Shown here one piece after another: positions 1 to 8,249 of a stretch of DNA of 64,000 nt. Source of the stretch: Rhizobium sp. FKL33. Lineage in GTDB: Bacteria > Pseudomonadota > Alphaproteobacteria > Rhizobiales > Rhizobiaceae. The notes beneath the pieces were generated by a model that did no database searches, had not been told where the DNA came from, and saw only the letters and a program-made list of their open reading frames with translations. Every line of letters begins with the position of its first letter. Position 1 is the stretch's first letter. A program made the position numbers and the translations under genes. The stretch spans positions 62,001 through 126,000 of the forward strand of contig NZ_STFX01000018.1 in assembly GCF_005222915.1 (NCBI RefSeq), read 5' to 3'.

Positions 1-539
<539 letters not shown>

Positions 540-568
540 TTGCCGAAGCGTAGAGCTGATACAGAGAC

Positions 569-601
569 GGCCCCCTTTCCAATCCGGAAAGGGGGCCGTT
601 T
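569..601 (+). terminator. rho-independent terminator after katG
   Basis: A perfect 12-bp inverted repeat (569-580 with 586-597) encloses a 5-base loop and is followed by GTTT. It lies 30 bases after the katG stop and before the oppositely oriented cyclase gene, so it may serve both directions. Confidence 0.85.
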
Positions 602-639
602 GCATAAAGCCGCTCGTTGGAATGCGCGACGTCGCCGCC

Positions 640-1413
640 TTACGGGAAGATCGCGACCGCGCGGCACCAGCCGGCCGAGCCGCCCTTGATCTTGACCGGC
701 AGACACGAGACGGTGAAACTGCGGGCCGGCAATTCCTCAAGCCGGGTGAGTTTTTCCATATGCAGGAAGATCCCGTCGCGCCCGGCCTTGTGGCCTTCCC
801 AGATCAGACCGGCATTGCCGGTGGCGGCGAAGCGTTCGGCGGTGATCCGGAACGGCGCGTCCCAGGACCAGGCGTCGGTGCCGGTGATGTGCACGCCTTG
901 CGACAAGAGCCAGAGCGTCGCTTCGCGACCGATGCCGCAACCCCGTCCAATGAAGTCGGGCCGGCCATAGGCCGCGCCTGCCGATGTGTTGACGAGCACG
1001 ATGTCGAAGGGTGCGAGCGGCGCGCCGGTCGCCTCGACAGCGGCGCGCACCTCGTCGGCGGTCGCGACGTGACCATCCGGCAGATGGCGAAGATCGAGCT
1101 TCACGCCTGGGCGGATGCACCAGTCAAGCGGGACTTCGTCGATCGTCCAGGCGCGCTCACCACCATTCATGGTCGAGGCGAAATGCCAGGGCGCGTCGAG
1201 ATGGGTGCCGGCATGCGCGGTGAGCGTCAATTGCTCCACCGCCCAGCCTTCCGCGCCCGGCAGGTCCGCCTGGTTGAGGCCCGGAAAGAAGCGCATCACC
1301 TCTTCCGCCCCGGCCTGGTGATCGGAATAGACAATTTTCGGTCCGAGTCCGGGCGGGTCCGCAGGGGTCTCATTGTCGATGGCGACGGACAGATCGACGA
1401 TTTTCATGGTCAT
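640..1413 (-). CDS. cyclase-family hydrolase (kynurenine formamidase-like)
   Basis: This 257-residue protein belongs to the cyclase/kynurenine formamidase family of metal-dependent amide, ester or lactone hydrolases. The family metal motif HxGTHxDxPxH is seen at residues 67-77 (H67, H71, D73, H77). It is the last gene of the minus-strand aromatic cluster. Its first ATG (1413) overlaps the stop of the preceding dehydrogenase gene as ATGA. A second in-frame ATG at 1407 has better spacing to the GGAG ribosome site and gives MKIVDLSV, so the true start may be two codons later. In this setting it could open a lactone or an N-formyl or amide ring-cleavage product. The substrate is not deducible, and true kynurenine formamidase is unlikely because no tryptophan-pathway partner is present. 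Confidence 0.85.
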   Translation of the reverse strand: MTMKIVDLSVAIDNETPADPPGLGPKIVYSDHQAGAEEVMRFFPGLNQADLPGAEGWAVEQLTLTAHAGTHLDAPWHFASTMNGGERAWTIDEVPLDWCIRPGVKLDLRHLPDGHVATADEVRAAVEATGAPLAPFDIVLVNTSAGAAYGRPDFIGRGCGIGREATLWLLSQGVHITGTDAWSWDAPFRITAERFAATGNAGLIWEGHKAGRDGIFLHMEKLTRLEELPARSFTVSCLPVKIKGGSAGWCRAVAIFP

Positions 1414-2333
1414 GCTCCGGAAAGGGCCGCACGGGCCAGGGATTGAAGATCGGCGTCGCCGGCGAAACCGAGACCGCGCGCCAGCGAGGCGTCGATCTCA
1501 GGCATCGCGCCGAACAGACGGGTCAACCGCGCGTCATCGCCCCATCGAACGGACGCCGTTCGTCCCGCGGCGATCGCGATGGCGTCGGCCATTTCCGCCA
1601 TCGTGGCGGAGAGCGCCGGAGGCAACACCACGGTCGGCGCACCGGCTTGCAGCGTCGAGGCATGCAGAAGCGTTTCGACCGCCGCAGCCCGGGACATCCA
1701 CCAGCATCGTGCGCTGGCCGGAACGGGGCTCAGAAATTCCTCGCCGGCGCCGATCTTGTGAAACATTTGGCTCATAAAGGCGGAGCCATGTCCGCTTTCG
1801 GTCGGGGGCCGCGCGACGAGACCGGGGAAGCGAAGGCTGATCGCCGACAACTCGCCCCTGCGGTTGAGATCGCTGAGATACATCTCCGTCATCAGCTTGT
1901 GGGCGCCGTAAGACAGTCCGGGCGCCGTGGGCGTCGCCTCCGAGATCACATCCGTAACGGTGTCGCCATAGACAGCGATCGAGGAGGCAAAGACGAAGCG
2001 CGCGCCGGGTCGCTTTTCCGCCGCCTTCCATGCGAGATCGAGAGGCATGGTCAGATTGATCCTCCGGCCGCGCTCAGGCTCCGCCTCGGCCTGCCCGCCG
2101 GGCAGGCTGGCGAGATGGAAGACGATATCGAAGCCGGGTTCGGTCAGGGCGTCGAGAAAATCGGCCTGCGTCAGATCGCCGGCTATGAGATCCGCGCCCG
2201 CGATCCGCGTCGCCTCGCCGACCAACTGCCGGTCCGTGAAGGTCAAACGGCTCAGGCCCGGGACCGTATCGGCGAGCCGCCGGGCGAGACCGGAGCCGAG
2301 ATAGCCATCCGCGCCGGTGACGAGTATGCGCAT
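1410..2333 (-). CDS. DenD-like NAD-dependent epimerase/dehydrogenase
   Basis: A 307-residue short-chain dehydrogenase of the extended type. It has an N-terminal Rossmann loop GADGYLG at residues 7-13, an FHLAS segment, an SS(I)AVYGD region and the catalytic YxxxK (YGAHK). Overall it resembles D-erythronate dehydrogenase (DenD), which oxidises a sugar-acid hydroxyl with NAD. The start is the ATG whose A coincides with the last base of the FAH-family stop (TGATG), indicating translational coupling; a longer upstream frame overlaps that gene and was discarded. Here it sits in an aromatic cluster, not with a 3-oxo-tetronate kinase, so it may oxidise a hydroxy-acid ring-cleavage fragment. Family is clear, substrate is not. 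Confidence 0.85.
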   Translation of the reverse strand: MRILVTGADGYLGSGLARRLADTVPGLSRLTFTDRQLVGEATRIAGADLIAGDLTQADFLDALTEPGFDIVFHLASLPGGQAEAEPERGRRINLTMPLDLAWKAAEKRPGARFVFASSIAVYGDTVTDVISEATPTAPGLSYGAHKLMTEMYLSDLNRRGELSAISLRFPGLVARPPTESGHGSAFMSQMFHKIGAGEEFLSPVPASARCWWMSRAAAVETLLHASTLQAGAPTVVLPPALSATMAEMADAIAIAAGRTASVRWGDDARLTRLFGAMPEIDASLARGLGFAGDADLQSLARAALSGA

Positions 2334-3310
2334 CAGGCTTTCACCACCCGTTGATCGATGACCCCGAACGGCGCCGATCCATCGGGAAGCCGCGCCTCCA
2401 TCCGCACCAGGTCGTCCCAGGTGAGGAAGGGGGTGACGGATGCGCCCTGATCGAGGAGCTCGATGACCCGGATTTCCGAAATACAGGAGGAGCCGGCGCT
2501 GCGATCCGCATTCGACACCGTTCCGGAGCCGACGATGGAGCCAGCGGACAGTTTTCGCGTGCGGGCGCAATGGGCGATGATGTCCGCGAAGGAGAAATGC
2601 ATCTCCGCACCGTTCGCCCGTCCCACTTCACGCCCATTGATCTCGACATGCAGCGGCAATTTCACCCGCGCGCCCTCCCAATAGGGAGCAATCTCGTCCG
2701 GCGTGATCGCGAGCGGCGCAAACGCTGTCGAGGGCTTGGCCTGCAGCCAGCCGAAGCCTGCCCGCATTTCTCGCGCGCCGAGCTTGCGCAGCGACCAGTC
2801 GTTGATCTGCACCAGCAATCTGACATGCGACGCGGCCTGTTCGGCGCTCACTCCCATGGGCACGTCGGACAGGATCACGCCGAACTCGCCCTCCATGTCG
2901 ATAGACAGGCCGTCGTCCGGGAATTCAACATCGTCGACGGGACCGCGCAGATCATCGCTCGCGCCCTGATAGACAAGAGGAATGGTTTCGAAATCCGGAT
3001 TTACCGGATTGTTGAAAGCCTTGTCCATCAACCGTCCATGATTGAGGAAGGCGGATGCGTCGAGCCATTGCGGCGCGCGTGGCAGGGGCGCCATGCAACG
3101 CTCGGGCTCAAACCGCGTGGCAAAGGCTTCTTCGCGGGCGTTCAAACGCTGGTAGAGCGCTTCAAGCCGCGCCGCCGCCGCGTCCCAATTTTCGATTGCT
3201 TCCAGCAAGGTGGACGCGATGCCGACTGCGGGAGCGGCCACGGAGAGATCTTTCGAGACCACCCACAGCTGACCATCGCGGCTGCCGTCTTTATAGGTCG
3301 CAAGCTTCAT
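2333..3310 (-). CDS. fumarylacetoacetate hydrolase (FAH)-family protein
   Basis: This 325-residue protein has the N-terminal FAA-hydrolase subdomain (MKLATYKDG and a segment ending before ASAFLNH) and the catalytic FAH fold. The fold shows acidic metal-binding residues in DMEGEFGVIL and the late GSGTVSN segment. Members hydrolyse C-C bonds of acylpyruvates, isomerise, or decarboxylate ring-cleavage products. The start chosen has a GGAGATAAAG ribosome site immediately before ATG. It lies 29 bases after the cupin gene and overlaps the DenD-like gene by one base. In the cluster it is a good candidate for the step after ring opening. True fumarylacetoacetase is a longer protein and would usually sit with hmgA. 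Confidence 0.88.
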   Translation of the reverse strand: MKLATYKDGSRDGQLWVVSKDLSVAAPAVGIASTLLEAIENWDAAAARLEALYQRLNAREEAFATRFEPERCMAPLPRAPQWLDASAFLNHGRLMDKAFNNPVNPDFETIPLVYQGASDDLRGPVDDVEFPDDGLSIDMEGEFGVILSDVPMGVSAEQAASHVRLLVQINDWSLRKLGAREMRAGFGWLQAKPSTAFAPLAITPDEIAPYWEGARVKLPLHVEINGREVGRANGAEMHFSFADIIAHCARTRKLSAGSIVGSGTVSNADRSAGSSCISEIRVIELLDQGASVTPFLTWDDLVRMEARLPDGSAPFGVIDQRVVKA

Positions 3311-3339
3311 CTTTATCTCCAAACCACGCGCGATTCCCC

Positions 3340-3921
3340 TCAGCGAGAGGACAGCGCCTCTGCGATTTCCGGCTCGTAAACGCCGTCGATCAGCACGAAC
3401 AACATCCGACACATCCGGCCGGAACGATTGGCCCAGGCGTGATTGGTGCCGCGCTGGATGACGACCGAACCCGGCTTGAGAAGTGTCTCGCCCTTATCGA
3501 GAACCAGCGTCATTTCGCCTTCGATCACCACGCCGTAATCGATGGATTGCGTCCGGTGCATCAGCGGATGCGGCGAGCCTTCCGTTACTGTCGAGGCTGC
3601 CTCGTCGCCGATCTCGGTAAAGGCCGCGCCCATCTTCGCCGCGCCATGCGCCAGAAATTCTTCCGTATCCGGCGGAATATCGACGAACCGGAAGCGAGTG
3701 CCGCTGGACGGCGGCGGCAGGACGAGCGGACCTGTGGTGGGATCCTCGCCGTTGCCGACAATGACGGGCGCGCCCGTGGTCGACCAGACCTCATGAAAGA
3801 CGGTGCCGGGAATGGCCGCCAGTTCCACGACGGTCGGCAGCGGGCCGACCTGGGCTATGACGGAGCGACCTGCCTCGTCATGGCCTGTCACCACCCGGGT
3901 GATGGCGGGGAATTCAGTCAT
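3340..3921 (-). CDS. cupin-domain protein
   Basis: A 193-residue protein with one C-terminal cupin barrel. Motif 1 lies around DYGVVIEGEMTLVL and motif 2 around PGSVVIQRGTNHAW. The N-terminal part (VVTGHDEAGRSV, then FHEVWSTTGAP) is typical of cupins that accompany salicylate- or gentisate-type catabolic genes. Only part of the usual metal-ligand set is obvious, so it may be a small-molecule-binding or isomerase-like partner and not a dioxygenase. The ATG at 3921 overlaps the MFS stop by four bases (ATGA), which fixes the start; a longer frame running into the MFS gene was rejected. Function in the pathway is unknown. Confidence 0.85.
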   Translation of the reverse strand: MTEFPAITRVVTGHDEAGRSVIAQVGPLPTVVELAAIPGTVFHEVWSTTGAPVIVGNGEDPTTGPLVLPPPSSGTRFRFVDIPPDTEEFLAHGAAKMGAAFTEIGDEAASTVTEGSPHPLMHRTQSIDYGVVIEGEMTLVLDKGETLLKPGSVVIQRGTNHAWANRSGRMCRMLFVLIDGVYEPEIAEALSSR

Positions 3922-5036
3922 GCGGATCTCGCTTTGGTGAAGAAGACAATCGAAACTAGCGCGACGACCACGGCCGCCGCTCCAAGCGCGCCGAAACCGA
4001 GATTCTGCCCGAGAGCGCCGCCGACGATCGGACCGAGCGCTGCGCCGATCATCAGCATTGCCGGTGTGGCCGCAACGGCCCGGCCGGTCGGATCGAGACG
4101 GGCCAGCAGGCCGAAGGCGAAGGTGTGGGTGAAGATCTGGATCGCGACGAAGAAGGCCGCGACCGGCGCCCATAGAGTGAAGATGGTGGCGCTCGTGACG
4201 ATCACGGCGAAGACAGCCTGCACGGCAGGGCCGATCTGGACAACCCGTTCAGCCGCGACCCGTTTCTGCAGCAAAGCGGCGAGCGGCGACGGAACCACGA
4301 AGTTGACGACGCCCAGGGCGATCAGGACGCCCAGGACACCCTCGGCGGGAAAACCGCGCAGCTTGCCGATGACTTCCACGAAGGAGAAGACCATCGCCTG
4401 ATTGAAGGTCATGACGCTGATGCCGAAAACCGTAAACCAGACGGCGCGGCCGAGCGGCGCCGATGCATGCTCTTCTCCGCGTAACGGGTTCACGAAAAGA
4501 GCTGCGCATACGAGGCAAGCCACAGCCATCACAAGGCCGAACACCTGGAACAACACCGGACCGCCGAAGGCGATCAGCAATTGCGGCAGCGCGCCGAGAA
4601 GAATGATGCCGAGAAGACCGATCGCGATGCCAGCCAGAGCGAAGAGACGATGGGGATTGGCGGATTTTCCCATCGCGCCATGCACCATCGACAAGCCCGT
4701 TCCCACCGACAGCCCCGCCAGGAGATGAAGAGCCGCCAGTTCGACGAAACCGCTCTGGGTCGAGGCCGCGAAAAAGGAGAGCGCCGCCGCGCCATAACCA
4801 AATGTCGCGGCCAGCTTCTGATTGATCCGGTTGAGACGCGGCGCAACGAAGAGGCTCGCCGCCACCGCGCCCAAGAGAAAGAGGGTCACGATGCCGCCGG
4901 CCTGCTGCGGGCTGAAGCCGAACCTTTCGACCAGCGCGCCCACCCAGACCGGTAAAGCGATGAGATCGAGCATTCCGGCGCAATGCGCCACCACCAGCGC
5001 CGCAGTTCCGCCCACGCCGTATTTTTGTCCTGTCAT
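3918..5036 (-). CDS. MFS transporter, probable uptake of the cluster's substrate
   Basis: A 372-residue integral membrane protein with about 11-12 hydrophobic segments spread over its length and a short loop after the second segment (APRLNRINQK) typical of major facilitator carriers. It probably imports the aromatic or organic-acid substrate through the inner membrane, complementing the outer-membrane channel at 10811-11695. The start has a GGGAGGA ribosome site six bases upstream of ATG. It follows the FAD monooxygenase gene by 68 bases and overlaps the cupin gene. An exporter role cannot be excluded from sequence alone. Confidence 0.85.
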   Translation of the reverse strand: MTGQKYGVGGTAALVVAHCAGMLDLIALPVWVGALVERFGFSPQQAGGIVTLFLLGAVAASLFVAPRLNRINQKLAATFGYGAAALSFFAASTQSGFVELAALHLLAGLSVGTGLSMVHGAMGKSANPHRLFALAGIAIGLLGIILLGALPQLLIAFGGPVLFQVFGLVMAVACLVCAALFVNPLRGEEHASAPLGRAVWFTVFGISVMTFNQAMVFSFVEVIGKLRGFPAEGVLGVLIALGVVNFVVPSPLAALLQKRVAAERVVQIGPAVQAVFAVIVTSATIFTLWAPVAAFFVAIQIFTHTFAFGLLARLDPTGRAVAATPAMLMIGAALGPIVGGALGQNLGFGALGAAAVVVALVSIVFFTKARSA

Positions 5037-5104
5037 TTTCGATCCTCCCGAACCGGTGCGGCGTCAGCCGCCCGGCCTCTCTCCCCGATTGTGGCTCTGC
5101 CTGT

Positions 5105-6235
5105 TCAAATGACTTCGGCGAGCGTTTTCATGGATTCCCGCATGATCGCGGCATGCTCGTCGCGGCTGCCGCCATGGATCTCGATGTCGGCAAGGCGTCC
5201 GGAATTTTCGACCACCATGCGGCACCGTTCCCAGCGCCGCGCCTCGAAGGCCGAGAGGGCGTCTTCCACCGATGACGCGCGTGCGACTTCCTCGGCCAGC
5301 ACCATGGCGTCCTCAATGCCGATGCAGGCGCCTGCCGCGAGATGCGGCGTCGTCGCATGCACGGCGTCGCCGATCAGCGCCACGCGCCCCTTCCTCCAGG
5401 GGCGCGGCATCAACATCTGCTCGAGCGGCCGGTAGATGACGTGATGCTCGTTGGACAGTTGGTCGGCAATGGTCTGGATGATCGGCGAAGGAAACTTTCT
5501 CAGCAGCGCCCGCAGCGTTTCGACGAAGGTCTCCGGAGCCACGAAGTCGTTGACTTCCTTGTCTTCCGTCAGGAAGAGATAGGCCTTGTCGGGCGACACG
5601 CCGTTCAGGCCGACCTTCAGCTTAGGCCCCATCCACATGGCGACAGTGGTGATTTCCGCGGGCCGAGGCAGCACGGCTCGCCAGACCGATTGTCCGATGA
5701 AGCGGGGCTTGGGCGCTTCTGGAAACAGTTTGGCGCGAACGCTGGAATAGAGACCATCCGCGCCCACGGCCAGATCGTATCGCTGCGGCTCGGCATCGCC
5801 GAACCCGACCCAGACGCCGTCCTCGCGGTTTTCGATCGTCGAAAAGGTTGCGCCGAGCCGGACATTGACGCCTGCGGCGCGGACCGCCTCCTGCAGGATC
5901 TTGGCCAGCGCCGGCCGCATGATGCCGCCGCCGCCCGGAATGTCCGGACCCGCCACCCGCGGCGTTGGGAGGTTGACGAGAACGCGGTCGTCGGGACCGC
6001 GTATCTCGACGCCATCGGAGGCGAAGCCCTCTTCCATGAAACGGTCGAGAAGACCGAGATCCTTGAGCACCCGCAGGGTCGAGCCATGCAGGCTGATGCC
6101 GGCTCCATAGGATCGCCAGCCCGGATCGACTTCGAAGAGATCGACTTCGACGCCCTGGCTGGCCAGCCGCGCCGCCGCCGTCATGCCGGCAAAGCCGCCG
6201 CCGATGATCAGTGCCTTGTTGATGCCTGCATTCAT
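5105..6235 (-). CDS. FAD-dependent monooxygenase (aromatic hydroxylase type)
   Basis: A 376-residue class A flavoprotein monooxygenase. It shows the dinucleotide-binding GGGFAG near residues 12-17, the DG motif in GADGLYSSVRAKLFP, and the GD motif in RVALIGDAVHATTPHLAAG. Such enzymes use NAD(P)H and oxygen to hydroxylate an activated aromatic ring, often with decarboxylation as in salicylate hydroxylase. The start was set at 6235, where a GAGGAGGAGG stretch precedes ATG and the codon overlaps the Rieske stop (ATGA). The upstream in-frame extension lies inside the Rieske gene. It is the likely ring-activating step before cleavage by the VOC dioxygenase encoded two genes upstream. Confidence 0.92.
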   Translation of the reverse strand: MNAGINKALIIGGGFAGMTAAARLASQGVEVDLFEVDPGWRSYGAGISLHGSTLRVLKDLGLLDRFMEEGFASDGVEIRGPDDRVLVNLPTPRVAGPDIPGGGGIMRPALAKILQEAVRAAGVNVRLGATFSTIENREDGVWVGFGDAEPQRYDLAVGADGLYSSVRAKLFPEAPKPRFIGQSVWRAVLPRPAEITTVAMWMGPKLKVGLNGVSPDKAYLFLTEDKEVNDFVAPETFVETLRALLRKFPSPIIQTIADQLSNEHHVIYRPLEQMLMPRPWRKGRVALIGDAVHATTPHLAAGACIGIEDAMVLAEEVARASSVEDALSAFEARRWERCRMVVENSGRLADIEIHGGSRDEHAAIMRESMKTLAEVI

Positions 6236-6609
6236 AGTGCTACCTCCTCCTCGGTCAGAGCGGCGAAAACTTCGCCCTGCTCGTTGACCGTCAACTCCAC
6301 GCGCGTCAGCCCCTGCCCCAGGCAGGGACCCAAGACGCATTCTCCCGTTTGCATGTCGAACAGCGCTCCATGCGAATGGCAGGCGATATGCGTGCCATCG
6401 CCATTCAGGTAAGCGTTGGACCGCCAGGCCATCGGCGTGCCCTGCGGATAGTGAGGGCAGGCGTCGAGCCAGGCATGCAGTCGCCCGTCCTTGCGCAGAA
6501 CGATAATCTTGCGACGATATCCTCCGACCGGACCGAAGCCTTTGGCTTCGCCCTCGCCGACATCTGCGGAATTGCAGAGACCCACGAGACGCGATGCGGG
6601 GGACAACAT
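6232..6609 (-). CDS. Rieske [2Fe-2S] ferredoxin-like protein
   Basis: A 125-residue one-domain Rieske protein. The two cluster-binding boxes are visible as CPHYPQG (C-x-H) and CHSHGALFD (C-x-x-H). Free-standing Rieske ferredoxins pass electrons to ring-hydroxylating oxygenases, but no oxygenase alpha subunit is encoded in this window. Its partner is therefore either elsewhere, or the flavin monooxygenase downstream, with which it is translationally coupled (ATGA). The ATG at 6609 lies four bases after the VOC stop. The longer open frame upstream overlaps the VOC gene and was rejected. Confidence 0.9.
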   Translation of the reverse strand: MLSPASRLVGLCNSADVGEGEAKGFGPVGGYRRKIIVLRKDGRLHAWLDACPHYPQGTPMAWRSNAYLNGDGTHIACHSHGALFDMQTGECVLGPCLGQGLTRVELTVNEQGEVFAALTEEEVAL

Positions 6610-6613
6610 CGGC

Positions 6614-7558
6614 TTAGCCTTTCGCGCCCGGAGGCGGCCCGCCGGGGGCCCATTTCTCGCGCATTTCGAACAGCACGATCTGGGAGGCTTCCGCGCCCAT
6701 CGGCGCTTCGCGCGCCACCCAGCTGTCGTCATGCTTGTCCATGTCGGCGTCATATTCGAAATGACAGCCGAGCGGACTGTTGAAATACCAGAACCAGTTC
6801 GAACCAAACTTGTGGCGGCCCGGGCCCCAGAAGCTCTGATAGCCCTTTTTGACGAAGCGGGTGCCCGCGACCATCAGTTCGGTCGGTCCACCCATATGGA
6901 AGGCGAGGTGCTCGCAGCCCTTCATATATTCCGGCGTGCGGATGAAGAAGAGCGTGTGATGGTCGTCATTGGCTTTGGGCCTCAGGAACGGACCAGCGCC
7001 CTTGAGTACATCGGTAATCACGAAACCAAGCCGGTTGCAGTAGAAATCCGTGGCGATCTCGATATCGGGCACGAAGAGCACAACATGGCTGAGCGTCCGC
7101 GGCGCGGCCGGCATTTCTTCCCATACGCCGATCTCGTTGGGCTTGCGCTGCGCCGGCGCCCCGGGCGCGTTGATCTTCTCGGCCGGCATGTTGAGTTCGC
7201 GGCGGATCGTCACCTGGAATTTGAGCTCGAAACCATGGGCGTCGCGGGTTTCGATGGAGCCGTCGGCGAGGCGCGTGACGCGGCGATCTTTGGAAAGCTC
7301 AGCCTCGATCGCGTCGAGATCCTCCGTGGAGCGCACGCCATAGACCTGCTGGCGCAGCAGATTGGCGGTGGGAAGCGGCGCGGGCAGCGACGGGTCGGAC
7401 TTGTGCCTGATGATGATGCCGGTGCCGTCGAGCGCGGCGAACAGTCCGCCGGTGTGATCGACATCGACGGGGTGCAGGCCGAAATCACGGAGATAGTCAG
7501 AAGCGGCGGCGACGTCGTCCACGCCGAAAACCAGATAGTCCGGTCCAATGATGTTCAT
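6614..7558 (-). CDS. two-domain VOC-family extradiol-type dioxygenase
   Basis: A 314-residue protein built from two vicinal-oxygen-chelate modules. The C-terminal module (from about residue 155) carries the expected metal triad of type I extradiol dioxygenases: H158 in LSHVVLFVPD, H217 in EHLAFHMGG and E268 in CHFEYD. The N-terminal module has lost its ligands (PDYLVFGVDD), as is usual for BphC-like enzymes. It probably cleaves a catecholic or hydroxypyridine-type ring using Fe(II) and oxygen. The start has AAGGGAGGATCACC before ATG. It follows the EthD-like gene by 25 bases. Ring specificity is not predictable. Confidence 0.88.
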   Translation of the reverse strand: MNIIGPDYLVFGVDDVAAASDYLRDFGLHPVDVDHTGGLFAALDGTGIIIRHKSDPSLPAPLPTANLLRQQVYGVRSTEDLDAIEAELSKDRRVTRLADGSIETRDAHGFELKFQVTIRRELNMPAEKINAPGAPAQRKPNEIGVWEEMPAAPRTLSHVVLFVPDIEIATDFYCNRLGFVITDVLKGAGPFLRPKANDDHHTLFFIRTPEYMKGCEHLAFHMGGPTELMVAGTRFVKKGYQSFWGPGRHKFGSNWFWYFNSPLGCHFEYDADMDKHDDSWVAREAPMGAEASQIVLFEMREKWAPGGPPPGAKG

Positions 7559-7583
7559 GGTGATCCTCCCTTCGACCGGCGCG

Positions 7584-8249
7584 TCAGCGACCGGCAAACA
7601 ATCTGTATTCGCGAGCGATGAGAAAAGCGGCTGAACGCTCAGCCTCCGTCGCGTGGGCGTTGAGCGCTGCGCGGCAATGATCGAGAAGACGGCGCGCCTC
7701 GTCTTCACCGTCCGTCCAGAATTCATCGACGGCGGCAATGGGCCCCGGCGTGACGGCCGTGTTGCGACAGTGGCCGGAATAGGCGACATCGCTGGCGGCA
7801 AGACGTTCGGCGACATCGACAGCGGGTTGGCCGGCGGGCCTGACGACGAACACTTTGACGTCGGTCGAGGCGGATGCCGGCTCCCGCACGCGCTCTTCCG
7901 AAAACGGCTGGCCGATCACATTGGCGTTGTCGACAAAGCGTGGTTCGTCAGGACGAAGGCGTTCGTTGTAGAACGCAGTTTCCCGAGAGGCCTTCAACGA
8001 CCCCAGATCCTCGAACCAGATCTGGGTGACGAAATCCAGTCCCAGGCGCAGAGCGGCGGGCGCGGCGTCATCTCCGGCAAAAACCGCATCGAGCCCATGG
8101 TTCTGCACATATTTGCGTGGGGCGTTTTGCGGATCGGCAGCAATATAGTCGAGCACGATCCGGCCGTGCACGTCCTTCATATGGCGGCGATGCTCGACCA
8201 GGGTCTGACCCGGAGAGCGCCGCCCGAACATCATCAGCTTGATGGTCAT
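7584..8249 (-). CDS. EthD-domain protein (dimeric alpha-beta barrel)
   Basis: A 221-residue protein starting with an EthD/Dabb-type module (MTIKLMMFGRR, then HRRHMKDVHGRIV). A second, weaker module begins near residue 130 (DVKVFVVRPAG, then VDEFWTDGEDEARRL). EthD-like barrels occur beside monooxygenases and lactone-processing enzymes in aromatic catabolic operons and may isomerise or decyclise intermediates. The ATG at 8249 overlaps the alpha/beta-hydrolase stop as ATGA, fixing the start. Family assignment is reasonable; the reaction is unknown. Confidence 0.75.
   Translation of the reverse strand: MTIKLMMFGRRSPGQTLVEHRRHMKDVHGRIVLDYIAADPQNAPRKYVQNHGLDAVFAGDDAAPAALRLGLDFVTQIWFEDLGSLKASRETAFYNERLRPDEPRFVDNANVIGQPFSEERVREPASASTDVKVFVVRPAGQPAVDVAERLAASDVAYSGHCRNTAVTPGPIAAVDEFWTDGEDEARRLLDHCRAALNAHATEAERSAAFLIAREYRLFAGR

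Noticed and set aside
2333-3310. Calling the FAH-family gene fumarylacetoacetase of tyrosine breakdown
   Set aside because: It is shorter than true fumarylacetoacetase and lacks homogentisate dioxygenase or maleylacetoacetate isomerase neighbours.
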